Part shown: positions 14,291 through 21,753 of the stretch, piece after piece
How positions within the stretch are numbered: the stretch's first letter is position 1
How the letters are laid out: the number at the start of each line of letters is the position of its first letter
Assembly (NCBI GenBank): GCA_044376615.1
Contig: JBILKO010000024.1
Coordinates: 1 to 28,427 of the forward strand
Direction: 5' to 3'
DNA from: CAISGS01 sp044376615
GTDB lineage: Bacteria; Pseudomonadota; Alphaproteobacteria; Caulobacterales; Caulobacteraceae
DNA: 28,427 bases
The notes under the pieces: model-generated
What the model was told of the DNA's origin: nothing
Seen by the model: the letters and a program-made list of their open reading frames with translations, nothing else
Database searches by the model: none
Made by a program: the position numbers and the translations under genes

Positions 14291-15664
14291 ATGACCTTTG
14301 CAAATCCCATTATCGCCGCCGGTATTGCTGGCTTAAGTGACCTTTACGAACAAAGGGCCGTTACGCCCGTTGAAGCCGTCCAGGCCTATTTATCGCGGAT
14401 TGAGCGTCTTGGCGGGCCCTTGAATGCCTTTACCTCGGTGGATGTTGAAGGGGCTTTGGCGGCCGCCCATGCCAGTGCCGCGCGTTGGGCAAAGGGCGAG
14501 CCCCTGTCACCAATTGATGGGGTTCCGATCGCAGTAAAGGGCAATATTGCCGTAAAGGGCCAGCCCCTACACGTTGGAATAGGGGCCTTTGCTAATCGAA
14601 TAGCCACCGAGGACGCTGCCTGCATTGCCGCCTTGCGTGAGGGCGGGGCCGTTTTTCTTGGAATGCTTAACATGCATGAAGGCGCCGTGGGCGCGACAAC
14701 GGATAATGAGGCTTTTGGACAGGCGCATAATCCATATGCGCCTGGTCGAACGGCTGGCGGGTCATCTGGCGGATCGGGATCTGCTGTGGCGGCCGGGCTT
14801 TGTGCCGCCGCGCTCGGGACAGACACGCTTGGCAGCGTTCGAATTCCCGCCAGTTTCTGCGGTGTCTTTGGGCACAAGCCGACCCAGGGTCTGGTGTCAT
14901 TGGATGGGGTCGTGCCCTTATCTTGGACCTTGGATCACGTCGGCGTTTTGGCACGGTCGGCCGAGGATTGTGCCTATTTGCTGGCCCATGCGGCAGCAGT
15001 CGATGGCGATCTCACCGAAGCATTTTCTTTGATTGCGGACCTAGAGGTCTTGCGCCCTTCGCCCTTCGCGGCGCTCGATCTTACCCAATTTGGCGATCTG
15101 ATCGATTCAGACCTTGCTGCCGCGTACTGCAAGGCCATTGATGAGGCGCGGGCCGCCGGGCTGGATATCGCCATGATTTACCTGCCTGAATATGATTTTG
15201 CACCCATGCTGCAAAGCGGCGTCTTGATCATGACGGCGGAAGGCTATCTGGAATTCGAAGACCAGATCGAAGGGTCGCCGGAAGCCTTTAGTGAGGCGGG
15301 GCGCCGCGTGTTCCGTCGGGGCGCCAATCAACCTGCTGCCAATCTGGCCAAGGCCTATCGCGGGGTTGGGCGCGCGGTCGAGACGGTCAAGGATCAGCTT
15401 ACGCCTTATGCCGCCCTGATCTTGCCAACCACCCCTATGCCGGCCTTCAGTTTTGGCGCAAATGGCGATCACGTGGCCGATTTTACGGCGCTGGGGAACT
15501 TTTTAGGTATGCCCGCCTGTGCCGCGCCTATTGGCATGAGCCGAAACGGTCTTCCCTTATCTATCCAGGTTCTGGCCTGGGATGATGAGACCGCGCTTGG
15601 CCTCGCTGATGTCCTGTCCCACCCTGACGGAAGCGGCGGGCCGCCTATCGCATTTCGTGGCTAA
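14291..15664 (+). CDS. Amidase-signature family hydrolase
   Basis: A 457-residue amidase-signature enzyme from the chosen start. The catalytic Ser-cisSer-Lys triad is complete: Lys83 in IAVKGNI, Ser158 in AGGSSGGSGS, and nucleophile Ser182 in LGSVRIPASF. The spacings (75 and 24 residues) equal those of fatty acid amide hydrolase. The C-terminal region with MPACAAPIGMSRNGLPLSIQ is also typical. The frame is open to a TTG at 14213, but ATG 14291 with AGGGGAC at 14272-14278 begins where family homology begins. GatA is unlikely because no gatB or gatC is near and the substrate-binding half is divergent. The substrate is unknown. It is divergent from the CoA-transferase-family gene. Confidence 0.87.
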   Translation: MTFANPIIAAGIAGLSDLYEQRAVTPVEAVQAYLSRIERLGGPLNAFTSVDVEGALAAAHASAARWAKGEPLSPIDGVPIAVKGNIAVKGQPLHVGIGAFANRIATEDAACIAALREGGAVFLGMLNMHEGAVGATTDNEAFGQAHNPYAPGRTAGGSSGGSGSAVAAGLCAAALGTDTLGSVRIPASFCGVFGHKPTQGLVSLDGVVPLSWTLDHVGVLARSAEDCAYLLAHAAAVDGDLTEAFSLIADLEVLRPSPFAALDLTQFGDLIDSDLAAAYCKAIDEARAAGLDIAMIYLPEYDFAPMLQSGVLIMTAEGYLEFEDQIEGSPEAFSEAGRRVFRRGANQPAANLAKAYRGVGRAVETVKDQLTPYAALILPTTPMPAFSFGANGDHVADFTALGNFLGMPACAAPIGMSRNGLPLSIQVLAWDDETALGLADVLSHPDGSGGPPIAFRG

Positions 15665-15710
15665 TCAGGGCCTCCCTTTCGCCTTAAGAGTGCGCTAACA
15701 CGGATTGGCC

Positions 15711-18700
15711 ATGCCGCGATCGTCCAATCCCGAGCCTCAGACGCCCAAACCGATCTTTCCGGTTCGCATGCTGTTTCGCCGGTTTGGGCGGCTTGCCCTA
15801 GACGCTCTGGCTTTTGGCCTAACCGCAGTCGCCGTCACCGGATTTATCATTTCGCTGGGCCGTCGCGAGATCGCCCGGGATCTCTTGCTCTTATATTTTC
15901 AAGGGCAAGGCCTTGAGGCCGAGGTTGAAATTGATCAGCTGAGCGTAGCGGGCCTATCTGGCCGTTTAAGGTTGGGGCCAGCGAAGCAACCGACCTTGCA
16001 GATCGATCGGTTCGATGTCGCTTTTGCGGCGAACCAGGGCGATGCGCAATCTGGGCCCAGTTTTAAGATCCAGTCAATTAGACTGTTGCGCCCGCGCTTA
16101 ATGGTTCCCTTTAGGGACGGGCATTTCGATTTGAGACGCATCGGTCCGATCGTAAAGGCTTTGAATCCGCATTCCGGCAGTCAGCAGGGCGGTAATTCGG
16201 CGCCCCTTCTGTTCATCGACGGAGCCTTGATTACGGTTCAAACCGATTACGGGCCGATTATTGCCCGGTTAAGCGGTTCGGTTGGTGAAGGAATGCCGCT
16301 AAGACTGTCAGGACGCATTGTTCCGTTTGGTCTGACCGGCGAGGGTCTCTTATTGACCAGCGAGGGGGGGCCAGTACAGCTGCGAGCCAGTACCGGACTG
16401 GCCTATCTCACAGCCGATCTTGCCATCTCTGAACTGGTAAACGACCAGCTAGGTCTTGAGGAGTCTCAGCTCAGGCTTGATGGGGCTATTCCCTATACCA
16501 GTGGGCCCTACCCAGCGGGTAGCCCGACAGTTCACCTTGTCGCCGGCATTCGATCTGGATCGATTAGCCATGGAGCCTGGGTTGCTCAAGGCAGCGAGCT
16601 TAATCTGCGATTTGATGGAACGCTTCAGCCGGGCACTGGTGGTCAATATCTCCACGGCGATTTGGCCCTGCTTGGACGGGCAGATGTTGTGTCTTCCAGC
16701 GAATTTGACGGGCGGGCCTTTCATTTAAATCTGGCGGGTCAAGGCATGGATATCGCCGCGGATCGAGGACTTGGCCTCGTAGGTACGCTGCGCGGCCGCC
16801 TTGATTTTGATAAATTGGCAATGGGTAAGGCCTTTCTGGACCGGCCGAGACTTCAATTTCAGGCAGCGGGCCTAAATCTGGCGAAATCCGATTTGGCGGT
16901 GTCAGCTAAGGCCGATGTGAAACTGGCTATCTCAGCCGATCGGGTCATACAAGGAAGCCTTGCCTTAGTTCAACCTTTTGGCAAGGCGCAGATGCCGAGC
17001 CTCATCTATCGCTCGCAAGATGGCGGTAGATGGCCCCAAAGTCCCTGGACAGGCCAGCTGTCGGCGGCCCAACTGCGCCTAGAAACGGGCGGAGACGCTC
17101 GCCCCGCGGCCTTAGGCCTAGCGGCTCTGCAGGTCAGGTTCACCGGTATGGGCCAATGGGGCGCTGATGGGCCACAATTGGATGGCATGGTAAGCGCCAG
17201 TGCTCGCGACGATATGGACCTTTCAGAGGCACGGGTCTTGATGGGTGCCCTGGCGGTTAAGGCGGGAACGCCTTTGGCCACGCAGTCCAGAGATCTTGAA
17301 GCCGGCCTAAGCGATTTTCAGCTGAACCTGCCCAGCGCTGCCGTCACTTATCAGCCATCGGGCATAAAGATTAGCCTAACCCGTCCCCTGGAACTGACGT
17401 CGCCCTCAGGGGCTCGTTTTGAACTTGTCGGTCGTGCTGGTGGTCCGACCTTGACGCAGGACCGAGATGGAAATCTTAGTATCAGATCCAGATTAAGCGC
17501 AGCCTTGGGCGCGGATGGCCGCGATCTTCAGTTGGGTTTAGCTAGTGACATGCTGGCGAAATCCGATGGGTCCTATCGCATCGTTGGCCACATCGATATT
17601 CCCAGGCTTGATCTACCCAGCCAAAAGACTGGGATAAGGGCGGTTACTGGCGAGATGGACTTGACCGGTGATGGTAAAACCCCATTGGCGGCGGACCTGT
17701 CGCTAGCCAAGGGTCAATTGGTCGATTTGGCCGAACAGGTTCGGTTTGAGCCGCTCTCGCTCAAGGGGCAAGCCAATCTAGCCCAAGGCACCTGGCGGGC
17801 CAAGCTATCGGCGACCACCCAAACCGGACATGCCCTTGGCAAGCTGTCCCTGCGCCATTCGGCAGCGCTTGGTCAGGGTGAGGCGGTCCTTGAGGCCAAG
17901 GATTTGGTTTTTGCTCAGTCAGGCCTTCAGCCGCGAGACCTATCGCCTATGATCCGCGCCGTATCTCAAGCCAATGGTCGGGCTGAATTCACTGGCAGGA
18001 TGGATTGGACCAAGATGGGCCTAAAAAGCCATGGTGCACTTGGCGTGACTTTGGATAGCGCCCAAACCCCTATGGGTGGCTTAAGAGCTGGGCATTTAGA
18101 CATCAAGTTTTCAAGCCTATTGCCGCTTTTGACCGGCCCGGGCCAAACTATTGGCGCCGAGCGCTTGGGCTTTGAGCCGCCCTTGACCAATCTCAACGGC
18201 CTTTTTTCGATCGGATCAGATAGCGTCCAGCTCCAGGTGGGTGCCGCCAACTGGGCGGGCGGGCGGGTTTGGCTAGAGCCAAGCCGTCTTCCGCTTGATG
18301 GATCCAAGCCACTGAGCGGCAATCTGGTCTTGGATGGAGTCGATCTTGGTCAGATCCTCGCGGCCTCGCCCATGTCAGGCCAGGTTAAGATTTCAGCGAC
18401 CATGGATGGAACCTTACCCTTTGAAATTCGAAATGGGGTTATCCGGATTGGTGGCGGGCATATGGTCGCTCGAGGACCAGGTCGGATATCGATCGCTCGT
18501 ACGGCCCTAACGAGCCTGCAAGCGGGCACCGGGCGTGGTACAGCCTCAGCAACATCTGGTCCGTCGGCGCCGCTGGGGGGTAATGCGATCCAGGATTTTG
18601 CCTATCAGGCCATGGAGAATCTGGCTTTTGATAGTCTAGACGCACGGATTGATAGTCGCCCTGGTGCTAGGCTGGGATTGGTTTTCCACATCAAAGGCCG

Positions 18701-18926
18701 CAATGATCCAGAAAAGGACCTACCGGCAAAGATCGCCTTGACCGATCTCGTTAGGGGCAGGGCCTTTGATAAGCCCATCCCCTTGCCCAAGGGCACACCA
18801 ATTGACCTAACCCTGGATACATCTTTGAATTTTGATGATCTGGTAAAGGCGGCGCAACAGAGTTTTGAGCGGCGAACCAAGGATGAGACAGGGACAAATT
18901 CTCGTTCAGCGCCTGTTCAGCCCTAA
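15711..18926 (+). CDS. ydbH: YdbH-family AsmA-like intermembrane transport protein
   Basis: A 1071-residue protein from ATG 15711, longer than E. coli YdbH (about 880). It has one N-terminal membrane anchor (around FGLTAVAVTGFIISLG) and then a long beta-rich periplasmic body with repeated amphipathic strands. That is the AsmA-like design of TamB, YhdP and YdbH, which bridge inner and outer membrane and carry phospholipids. The decisive evidence is context: it is followed by a YnbE-like lipoprotein and a YdbL/DUF1318 protein in the same order as the E. coli ydbH-ynbE-ydbL operon. The C-terminal segment (ALTDLVRGRAFDKPIPLPKGTPIDLTLDTSLNFDDL) is the part likely to pair with YnbE. A TTG two codons upstream of the ATG is not favoured. 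Confidence 0.85.
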   Translation: MPRSSNPEPQTPKPIFPVRMLFRRFGRLALDALAFGLTAVAVTGFIISLGRREIARDLLLLYFQGQGLEAEVEIDQLSVAGLSGRLRLGPAKQPTLQIDRFDVAFAANQGDAQSGPSFKIQSIRLLRPRLMVPFRDGHFDLRRIGPIVKALNPHSGSQQGGNSAPLLFIDGALITVQTDYGPIIARLSGSVGEGMPLRLSGRIVPFGLTGEGLLLTSEGGPVQLRASTGLAYLTADLAISELVNDQLGLEESQLRLDGAIPYTSGPYPAGSPTVHLVAGIRSGSISHGAWVAQGSELNLRFDGTLQPGTGGQYLHGDLALLGRADVVSSSEFDGRAFHLNLAGQGMDIAADRGLGLVGTLRGRLDFDKLAMGKAFLDRPRLQFQAAGLNLAKSDLAVSAKADVKLAISADRVIQGSLALVQPFGKAQMPSLIYRSQDGGRWPQSPWTGQLSAAQLRLETGGDARPAALGLAALQVRFTGMGQWGADGPQLDGMVSASARDDMDLSEARVLMGALAVKAGTPLATQSRDLEAGLSDFQLNLPSAAVTYQPSGIKISLTRPLELTSPSGARFELVGRAGGPTLTQDRDGNLSIRSRLSAALGADGRDLQLGLASDMLAKSDGSYRIVGHIDIPRLDLPSQKTGIRAVTGEMDLTGDGKTPLAADLSLAKGQLVDLAEQVRFEPLSLKGQANLAQGTWRAKLSATTQTGHALGKLSLRHSAALGQGEAVLEAKDLVFAQSGLQPRDLSPMIRAVSQANGRAEFTGRMDWTKMGLKSHGALGVTLDSAQTPMGGLRAGHLDIKFSSLLPLLTGPGQTIGAERLGFEPPLTNLNGLFSIGSDSVQLQVGAANWAGGRVWLEPSRLPLDGSKPLSGNLVLDGVDLGQILAASPMSGQVKISATMDGTLPFEIRNGVIRIGGGHMVARGPGRISIARTALTSLQAGTGRGTASATSGPSAPLGGNAIQDFAYQAMENLAFDSLDARIDSRPGARLGLVFHIKGRNDPEKDLPAKIALTDLVRGRAFDKPIPLPKGTPIDLTLDTSLNFDDLVKAAQQSFERRTKDETGTNSRSAPVQP

Positions 18927-18962
18927 TCTGGTTTCATCGGTTTGCTTTAGGAGCTTTTCATT

Positions 18963-19169
18963 ATGCCCAAGTCTCAACTTGTCGTCCCAAAGGCGGTCAG
19001 GATCATGTTGGTAGCGGGCGCGCTCGGCCTTGGCCTTACAGCTTGCGCGCCGACCATCCGCATCAAGGTCGATCCGATCTCTATCTATGCAAAGCTCGAT
19101 GCTGATGTGCGCATTCGGTTGGACAAAGAGGTCCAAGCCTTGATCCAGCAAAACCCTGATCTGTTCTAG
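18963..19169 (+). CDS. ynbE: YnbE-family outer-membrane lipoprotein
   Basis: A 68-residue small lipoprotein. A signal peptide ends in the lipobox LTAC with Cys28. The next residue is alanine, not aspartate, predicting outer-membrane sorting. The mature part CAPTIRIKVDPISIYAKLDADVRIRLDKEV is a short beta-strand-rich segment as in E. coli YnbE, which stacks onto the C-terminal end of YdbH to complete the lipid conduit at the outer membrane. TAGGAG sits upstream of ATG 18963. It lies 36 bases after ydbH and 26 before ydbL. Confidence 0.87.
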   Translation: MPKSQLVVPKAVRIMLVAGALGLGLTACAPTIRIKVDPISIYAKLDADVRIRLDKEVQALIQQNPDLF

Positions 19170-19195
19170 TTTTTAGCCCCCGGCTAAGGAGACTC

Positions 19196-19615
19196 ATGAT
19201 GAATGACACAAGGTTTGGTAAGGTTGAGCTTAGGCTTTCGACCTTTTTGGCCGCCTCGATCTTGACCGTCGCTGCGGCATCCGCGGTTGCGGCAATCGGA
19301 ATGCTGTCGGCTGGGCCGGCAAGGGCAGACATTGCCACCGCTAAGGCGATAATTGACGCGGCCAAGGCGAGTGGCCAGGTGGGAGAGCAGGGCGATGGTT
19401 TTCTCGGCCTTGTTCAGTCTGGGCCAGCTCGTCCAGACGTGCAAAGCGCCATTGACGAGATCAATAGCGGTCGTGCTGCTGTCTATCGCGAAACCGCCGC
19501 CAAAACTGGGGTTACACCTGATGCAGCTGGCCAGGCTGTTGCCACCCAATTGATCAATAAGATGCCGCCAGGCCAGTTTTATCGGCCTCTGGGCGGGGGC
19601 TGGACGCGTAAATAA
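19196..19615 (+). CDS. ydbL: YdbL-family (DUF1318) periplasmic protein
   Basis: A 139-residue exported protein of the YdbL/DUF1318 family. Positions 1-44 look like a Sec signal peptide ending PARA before Asp45. The mature domain has AKAIIDAAKASGQVGEQGDGFLG, INSGRAAVYRETAAKTG and GQAVATQLINKMPPGQFY, characteristic of the family. In E. coli YdbL acts in the periplasm to keep the YdbH-YnbE bridge properly assembled. The start has a strong AAGGAG five bases upstream. The third gene of the operon, 26 bases after ynbE; chpT begins 72 bases downstream and could be read through. Confidence 0.9.
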   Translation: MMNDTRFGKVELRLSTFLAASILTVAAASAVAAIGMLSAGPARADIATAKAIIDAAKASGQVGEQGDGFLGLVQSGPARPDVQSAIDEINSGRAAVYRETAAKTGVTPDAAGQAVATQLINKMPPGQFYRPLGGGWTRK

Positions 19616-19687
19616 ACACAATCTGTGATTGGAGACTTTCGCAAATCAGGTCATGGCTTTGGCAATAGTTACGCCATGGGAGGGACC

Positions 19688-20344
19688 ATGACTTTGTTTG
19701 CCGATGATCTTGCACCTGTCGGCGCGACGGAGCTTGCGGCATCTTTGGCCGCCCGCCTATGCCATGACATTATCAGCCCCGCGAGCGCCATCGTGTCGGG
19801 TCTTGACCTGTTGGAAGACCCATCGGCGCAAGATATGCGCGACGAGGCCATGGGCTTGATTGCCAGCAGCGCCCGCAAATTGGCTGAGATGTTGGCCTTT
19901 ATTCGCGTCGCCTATGGATCTTCAGCCACCGAGGAGATGATGGATGTTCGTGAGCTTGAGGATCTGACCAAAAATCTATTCAAACATGTTAGGCCTGATC
20001 TGGAATGGGCGGTTACGCTTGGTCAACTCAATAAGGCCGCGGCGCGTGTCCTGCTCAACCTCGCTATGATCGCTACCGGCGCCTTGCCGTCGGGCGGTAT
20101 TGCTAGGTTGGGTGCTCAACAGATTGGGGCTCAGGTCGTGCTGAGCTTGGAGGCTCTTGGGCAGAGGGTTCGCATGCGACCCGAAGTGCTAAGGGGCCTT
20201 AGAGGTGAGCCAAAGGGTCAGAGCGTCGGTGGCCATTGGGTCCAGGCCTATTATCTCCAAGCCTTGCTGAAAGACGCAGGCGGACAACTCGACCTTGCTG
20301 AAGCGGAAGGCCGCGTGGCCATTATTGCTCGCATACCGGTCTAG
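19688..20344 (+). CDS. chpT: Histidine phosphotransferase ChpT
   Basis: A 218-residue protein from the chosen start, matching ChpT, the pseudo-histidine-kinase phosphotransferase that relays phosphate from CckA to CtrA and CpdR and so controls the Caulobacter-type cell cycle. The phosphorylated histidine is His26 in LAARLCHDIISPASAI. The rest of the dimerisation helix pair (LIASSARKLAEMLAFIRVAYG) and a degenerate ATP-fold domain without nucleotide-binding motifs follow. The frame extends to a GTG at 19625, but ATG 19688 has GGGAGGGA just upstream and gives a usual ChpT N terminus. It follows the ydbL gene and precedes cheY-like and cheR-like genes, an arrangement I recall from Caulobacter, not checked. 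Confidence 0.9.
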   Translation: MTLFADDLAPVGATELAASLAARLCHDIISPASAIVSGLDLLEDPSAQDMRDEAMGLIASSARKLAEMLAFIRVAYGSSATEEMMDVRELEDLTKNLFKHVRPDLEWAVTLGQLNKAAARVLLNLAMIATGALPSGGIARLGAQQIGAQVVLSLEALGQRVRMRPEVLRGLRGEPKGQSVGGHWVQAYYLQALLKDAGGQLDLAEAEGRVAIIARIPV

Positions 20345-20389
20345 ACCTCGACTGGGTGAGTTGGGCGCTTATCGGAAAAAGTGTAAAAA

Positions 20390-20408
20390 TTAAAACCCCT
20401 CCTTAACC
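20390..20408. promoter_or_regulatory. Possible CtrA-like site upstream of the cheY-like gene
   Basis: TTAA at 20390-20393 and TTAACC at 20403-20408 lie about 45-60 bases upstream of the GTG start of the cheY-like gene, in an A/T-rich stretch. CtrA binds TTAA-N7-TTAA, or half-sites such as TTAACC. The spacing here is 9, so only a half-site can be argued. Context, next to chpT, makes it worth noting but confidence is low. Confidence 0.25.
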
Positions 20409-20437
20409 AAACCTGCGTCAAAAGCATGGTTGCATTT

Positions 20438-20444
20438 GAGGAGG
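20438..20444 (+). promoter_or_regulatory. Ribosome binding site deciding the GTG start of cheY-like gene
   Basis: GAGGAGG lies seven bases before GTG 20452, a near-ideal Shine-Dalgarno match. It fixes the GTG as the start; no in-frame ATG exists before the Asp8-Asp9 acidic pocket. Confidence 0.8.
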
Positions 20445-20451
20445 CGCGCCG

Positions 20452-20817
20452 GTGAGGACCAGTCTGGTTGTTGATGACAGTCGCGTCATCCGCAAGGTCG
20501 CCCGGCGCATCCTTGAGGGGATGGGCTTTGAGGTCGCCGAAGCCAGTGATGGTCAAGAGGCGCTAAGTTGGTGCCTAGCAACTATGCCTGATGCCATTTT
20601 GCTCGACTGGAATATGCCAATTCTTAGCGGCCTGGACTTTGTGCGCCAGCTACGTGATCAGCCCGGTGGCCAAAAGCCGGTTGTTGTTTTCTGCACTGTC
20701 GAGAACGACAAGGAACATGTGGTTGCAGCCCTGGACGCGGGCGCAAACGAATATGTCATGAAGCCATTTGATGGTGATGTCATTCGCGCCAAATTCGCTA
20801 CGACGGGCTTGATATGA
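20452..20817 (+). CDS. CheY-like single-domain response regulator
   Basis: A 121-residue receiver domain with no output domain. The acidic pair is Asp8-Asp9, the phosphorylated residue Asp52 in LLDWNMP, the switch threonine Thr82 and the conserved lysine Lys104 in MKPF, so the protein should be phosphorylatable. Translation starts at GTG with a strong GAGGAGG. It overlaps the cheR-like start by 4 bp (ATGA), so the pair is translationally coupled. It could be a second target of the ChpT relay or a motility/attachment regulator; no cheA, cheB or receptor gene is in the window, so a classical chemotaxis cluster is not supported here. Confidence 0.92.
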   Translation: MRTSLVVDDSRVIRKVARRILEGMGFEVAEASDGQEALSWCLATMPDAILLDWNMPILSGLDFVRQLRDQPGGQKPVVVFCTVENDKEHVVAALDAGANEYVMKPFDGDVIRAKFATTGLI

Positions 20818-21641
20818 ACGCGCAGCTGATTGCCCTGGTCCGCGTTATTGTTCAGTCGCGCACTGGCGTCGTGGTTGACCCTGAGCGCCAATATCTGATC
20901 CAGCACCAGCTCGCTCCCGTTGCGCGGCGAGAAGGGTTTGAGTCGGTTGACGCTTTGCTGACTGAGATAAAGACCAAGCGCGATGGGCGGCTAATGTGGG
21001 CAGTGGCAGATGCCATGAGCCCAACGGAATCGGCCTTTTTCCGGGACGTGACTCCTTTTGCTCAGTTTCGCGCCCTATTACTGCCCAAGCTGGCAGCGGC
21101 GCGCGCGGGCAAGCCTATTAAGGTATGGAGCGCCGGTTGCGGCAATGGCGAGGAGCCTTACTCCTTGGCCATGATTGCGGATGCGGAGCAGGAAAAATAC
21201 CCCCTCGCCCCGATTGAGATTTATGCGTCAGACCTGTCTGAACGATGCATAACCAAGGCTCAGTCCGGGATCTATACCCAGGCAGAGATCCAGCGTGGTC
21301 TTCCAGCCCGTGAACTGGTTCAGCATTTCACCAAGCAAGATGAGCTCTGGCGTTTGTCGCCCAGTATTCGCCGACGCGTGCGCTGGCGGCGCTTGAATCT
21401 GATTGCGGATCTAAAGCCCGTTGGTCGTTTTGATGTCATTTTTTGCCGCTATGTGCTTGAGGCCTTTGATGGCCCAACGCGCAAACAGGTGCTCGAGCAG
21501 TTGGCAGGTGCCTTGAACCATGATGGTTATCTGGTCCTGGGGGATACTGAAACGGTCCTCGGGCTGACTGAAACCTTGCGGCCTGTGCCGGGGCAGCGGG
21601 GGGTGTTTGTGCGAGAATGGCAAGAGGCCATGGCAGCCTAA
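20814..21641 (+). CDS. CheR-family protein-glutamate O-methyltransferase
   Basis: A 275-residue CheR-family SAM-dependent methyltransferase. The N-terminal alpha-helical domain (about residues 1-75) is followed by SPTESAFFRD, the SAM-binding loop AGCGNGEEPYSLAMI (commonly AGCSTGEEPYS), an IYASDLSERCITKA acidic loop, and IFCRYVLEAFD where typical CheR has IFCRNVLIYF. Classical CheR methylates chemoreceptor glutamates. Here it is coupled to a CheY-like gene and follows chpT, with no receptor gene nearby, so its target may be distant. Usual family length is 270-290 residues. Confidence 0.92.
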   Translation: MNAQLIALVRVIVQSRTGVVVDPERQYLIQHQLAPVARREGFESVDALLTEIKTKRDGRLMWAVADAMSPTESAFFRDVTPFAQFRALLLPKLAAARAGKPIKVWSAGCGNGEEPYSLAMIADAEQEKYPLAPIEIYASDLSERCITKAQSGIYTQAEIQRGLPARELVQHFTKQDELWRLSPSIRRRVRWRRLNLIADLKPVGRFDVIFCRYVLEAFDGPTRKQVLEQLAGALNHDGYLVLGDTETVLGLTETLRPVPGQRGVFVREWQEAMAA

Positions 21642-21720
21642 TTGGCAAAAAGCGAAGGCCGTATCGGCAAAACCCTTTTCTTACCTAACGGAATATAGCC
21701 ATCTTAGGGTCATAACACCA

Positions 21721-21734
21721 TCCCCGAACGGGGA
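21721..21734. repeat. Short inverted repeat upstream of the P450 gene
   Basis: TCCCC-GAAC-GGGGA, a 5-bp stem with a 4-base loop, ends 19 bases before the P450 start and just upstream of its AGAGGAAAG ribosome binding site. It may be an operator or a leader hairpin. It is too short to call a terminator for cheR. Confidence 0.35.
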
Positions 21735-21753
21735 ATGACCAGAGGAAAGCGCC

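Noticed and set aside
14291..15664. Amidase as GatA of the tRNA-dependent amidotransferase
   Set aside because: No gatB or gatC nearby, and the segments outside the catalytic core do not look like GatA. A general amidase-signature hydrolase is the safer call.
20390..20406. A full CtrA site TTAA-N7-TTAA
   Set aside because: The two TTAA elements are separated by nine bases, not seven. Kept only as a low-confidence half-site.
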